The position numbers and the translations under genes are program-made. Shown piece after piece: positions 61,259-64,000 of a stretch of DNA of 64,000 nt. The notes below the pieces were generated by a model. The model had not been told where the DNA came from. It ran no database searches and saw nothing but the letters and a program-made list of their open reading frames with translations. The stretch is from the NCBI GenBank assembly GCA_036676355.1, contig JAKFDA010000071.1, positions 1 through 64,000 of the forward strand. The letters are read 5' to 3'. The DNA is from ZC4RG42 sp036676355 (lineage in GTDB: Bacteria > Pseudomonadota > Gammaproteobacteria > Burkholderiales > SG8-39). Within the stretch, counting starts at the first letter, position 1, and each line of letters opens with the position of its first letter.

Positions 61259-62548
61259 ATGAGCACGCTTCAAGAGCTGGCCAACCGTCTGCGTACCGCG
61301 GGCATCGAACCCGGCGATTCGGAGGAACTGCGCCTCAAGAAATCGCTGCTGATGTTCGCCATGGGGCTGACCACCATCGCACCGGTGGCATGGCTGGTCG
61401 TGTACTGGGCGCTCGGCTCGAAGATCTCCGCGACGGTGCCGTTCGCGTACCAACTCGTATCGCTTTCGACGCTGGTGCTGTATCTCGCCACGCGGAATTT
61501 CGATCTGTTCCGCATCCTGCAGCTCAGCCTTTATCTCTTCTTTCCTTTTTTCCTGCAGTGGTCGCTCGGCAATTTCATTACCTCCAGCGGCGTGGTGTTG
61601 TGGGGTTTGCTGGCGCCGGTCGGTGCGATTCTCGTTTATAGCGCGCGCGATTCGATTCCCTGGTTTGTCGCGTACATCGCGCTCATCGCCGTTTCGGCCT
61701 TCTTCGACTATCAACTGGCCGATGCGGCAGCGGCCACGGCCCTGGAGATTCCACAACAGGCGAGCGTGATCATCTTCGCGCTGAATTTCGCCGCGATGTC
61801 GAGCCTCGTTTATTTCATGCTGCGCTATGCGTCCATCGAGCGTGAAAAATCGAACGCGCGCCTGGCAGATGCGCACGTCAAACTCAAGATTGAGCAGGAA
61901 CGATCGGAGCGACTGCTGTTGAACATTCTCCCCGGCCCGATCGCGGAGCGACTGAAGCAGCAGGACGGCACGATTGCGGACGGCTTCGCCGACGTGACGG
62001 TGATGTTCGCCGACATCGTGAATTTCACGACCATCGCGGAAGGCATGTCACCGAATCAGATCTTCGCCATGCTGAACAAGGTGTTTTCATCGTTCGATGC
62101 GCTGGCGGACAAGCACGGGTTGGAAAAAATCAAGACGATCGGTGATGCCTATATGGTCGCGGGCGGCTTGAATGACGGCGACACCGATTACGCGGAAGCG
62201 ATCGCACAAATGGCGATCGACATGCATGAAGTGCTGGCGCAGGAACCAGCGCTGAACGATCAACGCCTCGAACTGCGTATCGGCATCGGGACCGGACCGG
62301 TCGTTGCGGGTGTCGTCGGCAAGAAGAAGTTCATCTACGACCTGTGGGGCGATACGGTGAATATCGCCAGCCGCATTACCGGCGAAGGCGCACCGGGAAA
62401 TATCCACGTCGATGCGACGACCTATCGCCGCATCCGCAGCCGATTCGATTTCGATTCGCCGCGAACGGTGTATTTGAAAGGCAAGGGCGACACGGCCGTT
62501 TATCGGTTGATAAGCCGCAAGGCTGTGGCAAAGCAGGCGGTCGGTTAA
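61259..62548 (+). CDS. Class III adenylate cyclase with N-terminal membrane domain
   Basis: 429 residues from the ATG at 61259 (MSTLQELANRLRTAGIEPGDSEELR). About six spans occupy residues 33–195, then a short coiled coil and the cyclase domain. Metal Asp residues are in VMFADIVNFTTIAEG and TIGDAYMVAGG. The substrate-selecting Lys is in EKIKTIGDAYM and the Asp in YDLWGDTVN, together predicting ATP rather than GTP. Transition-state Asn/Arg are in NIASRITG. It makes cAMP in response to an unknown membrane signal. It follows the pilin genes after 146 bases. Confidence 0.92.
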   Translation: MSTLQELANRLRTAGIEPGDSEELRLKKSLLMFAMGLTTIAPVAWLVVYWALGSKISATVPFAYQLVSLSTLVLYLATRNFDLFRILQLSLYLFFPFFLQWSLGNFITSSGVVLWGLLAPVGAILVYSARDSIPWFVAYIALIAVSAFFDYQLADAAAATALEIPQQASVIIFALNFAAMSSLVYFMLRYASIEREKSNARLADAHVKLKIEQERSERLLLNILPGPIAERLKQQDGTIADGFADVTVMFADIVNFTTIAEGMSPNQIFAMLNKVFSSFDALADKHGLEKIKTIGDAYMVAGGLNDGDTDYAEAIAQMAIDMHEVLAQEPALNDQRLELRIGIGTGPVVAGVVGKKKFIYDLWGDTVNIASRITGEGAPGNIHVDATTYRRIRSRFDFDSPRTVYLKGKGDTAVYRLISRKAVAKQAVG

Positions 62549-62613
62549 TACCCGACCATTCCATTTGCCCCGATATTCAATGGATGGCGACCATTCATAC
62601 TTGCCCCGCCCAT

Positions 62614-62711
62614 CCTTCGACTCGCGCGCTGCGCGCCCGGCTCAGGACAAACGGAAAAAAAACGCTTCCGTTCGTTCATGGTTCGAACCCGTCCTGAGTC
62701 TGCCGAAGAGG
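62614..62711. repeat. REP-like intergenic palindrome
   Basis: CCTTCGA…GGCTCAGGAC (from 62614) mirrors GTCCTGAG…CCGAAGAGG (to 62711), around an A8 run and CCGTTCG-type sequence. This TTCGA–CTCAGGAC…GTCCTGAG–CGAAG pattern is that of repetitive extragenic palindromes found in many Proteobacteria. It lies between convergent genes and may also help end transcription. Confidence 0.65.
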
Positions 62712-62751
62712 CTCATCACCAACGGCCTCACCATGCGCTCACCAGCATTGC

Positions 62752-64000
62752 TTAGGCGGCGAGCACGTGCCGCTCCACGGAAAGCGCCCCGGCGAGTTGA
62801 AAGCACACGCGCCCCGGCAAATTCGAAACGATGCTGAGTTCGAATCCCGCTTCACGCGCCTGGCGCGCCACCTGATACAAGCCCACACCGTATCCGGTCT
62901 CCGAATGCACCGGACCCCGCAACAGTTTGCGCATGATGTCGTCCGGGACCGGTGCGCCGGTATCGAAAACGGCGAATTGCACGCGCTCGCCGCAGTCGAA
63001 ACGTACCTGCACTCTTACCGAAGGATCGAGCCGGCGTTTGCCCAGCGCGTTCTGCAACAGATTTTCAGCCGCGGTATCGAACAGTTCCTTCGGCAGCAGA
63101 ATGTTCGCGCCGATCTCGACGCCCTCGAATTCGACGTCGAGCGTCTGGTGCAATTTCTTGAGCTGGTCCCACCACGCTACGGCCTGGATCAGGCGCGTGC
63201 TGTCGGTTTCGGGACGCTGCAGCTTCTCCATGGTGCCCTGCAGACGCTGAGCGATGGTCGGCAAATGCCGGCGTATCAGCGCGTTGAGCGCGACCGGATC
63301 TTCGTTTCGTTCCGCCGCCGAACACAGCACATTGAGCGACTGCAGCAGGTTCTTCACGTCATGCGTCACCTTCGCGCCGGTCTGGTGCAGGGCGTGCATA
63401 TAGGTTTGCTCGCGCAGCGTGCGCTCCTTCAATTTTGCGACATAGAACTGCGCCAGCAACTGGCCAAGCAAATTGAAATGCCACATGAGCGCGGGCCCCG
63501 GGCGCACGCGGCTGTACAGACGCACCGTAAACTCGTTGCACTCGTATTCGATCGGGAAATTCGTTTCCGTGCCGAAATCGCCGGCGGCAAGCACCGTTTC
63601 CCAACGCCCTCCGGCGACCCACGGCAGACGCCCCAGATCTTCGCAAGCGCCATTCAAGAGCTGATCGGGATCCGTTTCGGCGCGCGATAGCGACGCGAGA
63701 AAGCGCAGCCATTGTTCGAACGGCAAGCCGATGGACAACAGATAGCGCGAGAACAGCATCGAAAGGCCGGAAACGCCCGCTCGGGGATTCCACGCCAGAC
63801 TGAGTACGATCAATACCGATGCGATGGTCAGCAACGTGTACGTCAGCGCCATCGGGTAGTTGATGCTCTGAACCACCATGAACGCAAAGCTGCCGAGCGC
63901 CAGCGCAAGCAGGAGCAGGAAGAGCAGCGCGGCGTAGAACAGATCGACGATCTGCGGCTCGGCCGGATCCGACTCGGACGGCATCAGCCACATGCCGACG
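62752..64000 (-). CDS. Membrane sensor histidine kinase, PrsK/NtrB-like (possibly partial at window end)
   Basis: 413 residues from an ATG at 63993; the frame stays open to the window edge, so the true start may lie beyond. Two or three spans near residues 20–65 are followed by a linker domain, then an H-box THDVKNLLQSLNVL (His-Asp-x-Lys-Asn type). The ATPase domain has ENLLQNALGKR, FAVFDTGAPVPDD and SETGYGVGLYQVA. The HDxKN box is like PrsK kinases that pair with PrsR regulators. No regulator is adjacent; the nearest is at 47007, across the pilus locus. I infer partnership. Confidence 0.85.
   Translation of the reverse strand, partial: VGMWLMPSESDPAEPQIVDLFYAALLFLLLLALALGSFAFMVVQSINYPMALTYTLLTIASVLIVLSLAWNPRAGVSGLSMLFSRYLLSIGLPFEQWLRFLASLSRAETDPDQLLNGACEDLGRLPWVAGGRWETVLAAGDFGTETNFPIEYECNEFTVRLYSRVRPGPALMWHFNLLGQLLAQFYVAKLKERTLREQTYMHALHQTGAKVTHDVKNLLQSLNVLCSAAERNEDPVALNALIRRHLPTIAQRLQGTMEKLQRPETDSTRLIQAVAWWDQLKKLHQTLDVEFEGVEIGANILLPKELFDTAAENLLQNALGKRRLDPSVRVQVRFDCGERVQFAVFDTGAPVPDDIMRKLLRGPVHSETGYGVGLYQVARQAREAGFELSIVSNLPGRVCFQLAGALSVERHVLAA

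Noticed and set aside
62649..62670. A8 run inside a small stem that might be an intrinsic terminator
   Set aside because: The run lies in the loop of the REP-like palindrome, not after a stem, on either strand.
1..64000. CRISPR arrays, transposase genes, integrases, prophage genes
   Set aside because: No regularly spaced direct repeats and no mobile-element or phage proteins were seen when reading all frames.

Overview
The window reads as a chromosomal segment of a betaproteobacterium. It is GC-rich (a 60-base block at 54901 has 38 G+C) and carries an arrangement typical of that class: sspB–sspA–petCBA, a Nif3-family gene and a DegS-like protease, then one co-oriented run mla–ABC-2 exporter–bolA–murA–hisGDCBHAFIE–hinT–tatABC. 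I cannot name a genus. Protein families were recognised by reading the sequence, not by a database search.

Layout. 1–159 is the tail of an Ala/Glu/Lys-rich protein, followed by about 0.7 kb with no convincing gene. 875–5626 (+) is the PrkA kinase / YeaH / SpoVR stress trio, followed by a small tautomerase and an unknown protein. 6765–14390 (−) is an iron-acquisition operon: TonB-dependent receptor, PiuC dioxygenase, PepSY–flavoreductase and a cytochrome c–FTR1 permease. It starts from a promoter overlapped by a perfect 12+3+12 Fur-box-like palindrome. 14544–19555 (−) holds a NodT-type outer-membrane channel and MacB/MacA, divergent from a BaeS/BaeR-like two-component pair (19764–21882, +). 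A hybrid histidine kinase and a tRNA-Thr(TGT) follow.

24265–28352 (−) holds sspB, sspA and the cytochrome bc1 genes, with strong hairpins separating sspA from its neighbours. A Nif3-like gene and a divergent DegS-like protease come next. From 46.7 kb down to 30.7 kb everything is on the minus strand: mlaFEDACB, a YadG/YadH-type exporter, bolA-like, murA, nine his genes, hinT and tatABC. Two irregularities stand out in this run. One is a 128-bp insertion that duplicates the hisB/hisH junction and keeps ATGA coupling at both copies. The other is an intrinsic-terminator-like hairpin with seven T residues between tatA and tatB.

46.9–61.1 kb (+) is a compact MSHA/type II-secretion-like pilus locus. 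It comprises an NtrC-family regulator of PrsR type, MshM-, MshL-, MshN-, MshE-, MshG-, MshI-, MshJ- and MshK-like proteins, and two unusual pilin-like proteins in a lower-GC stretch. No conventional major pilin, prepilin peptidase or PilT is present. A class III adenylate cyclase follows. A PrsK-like sensor kinase reads back toward the locus from the window end, so the pilus genes sit between a candidate regulator and its candidate kinase. This locus is the best candidate here for a poorly described system.
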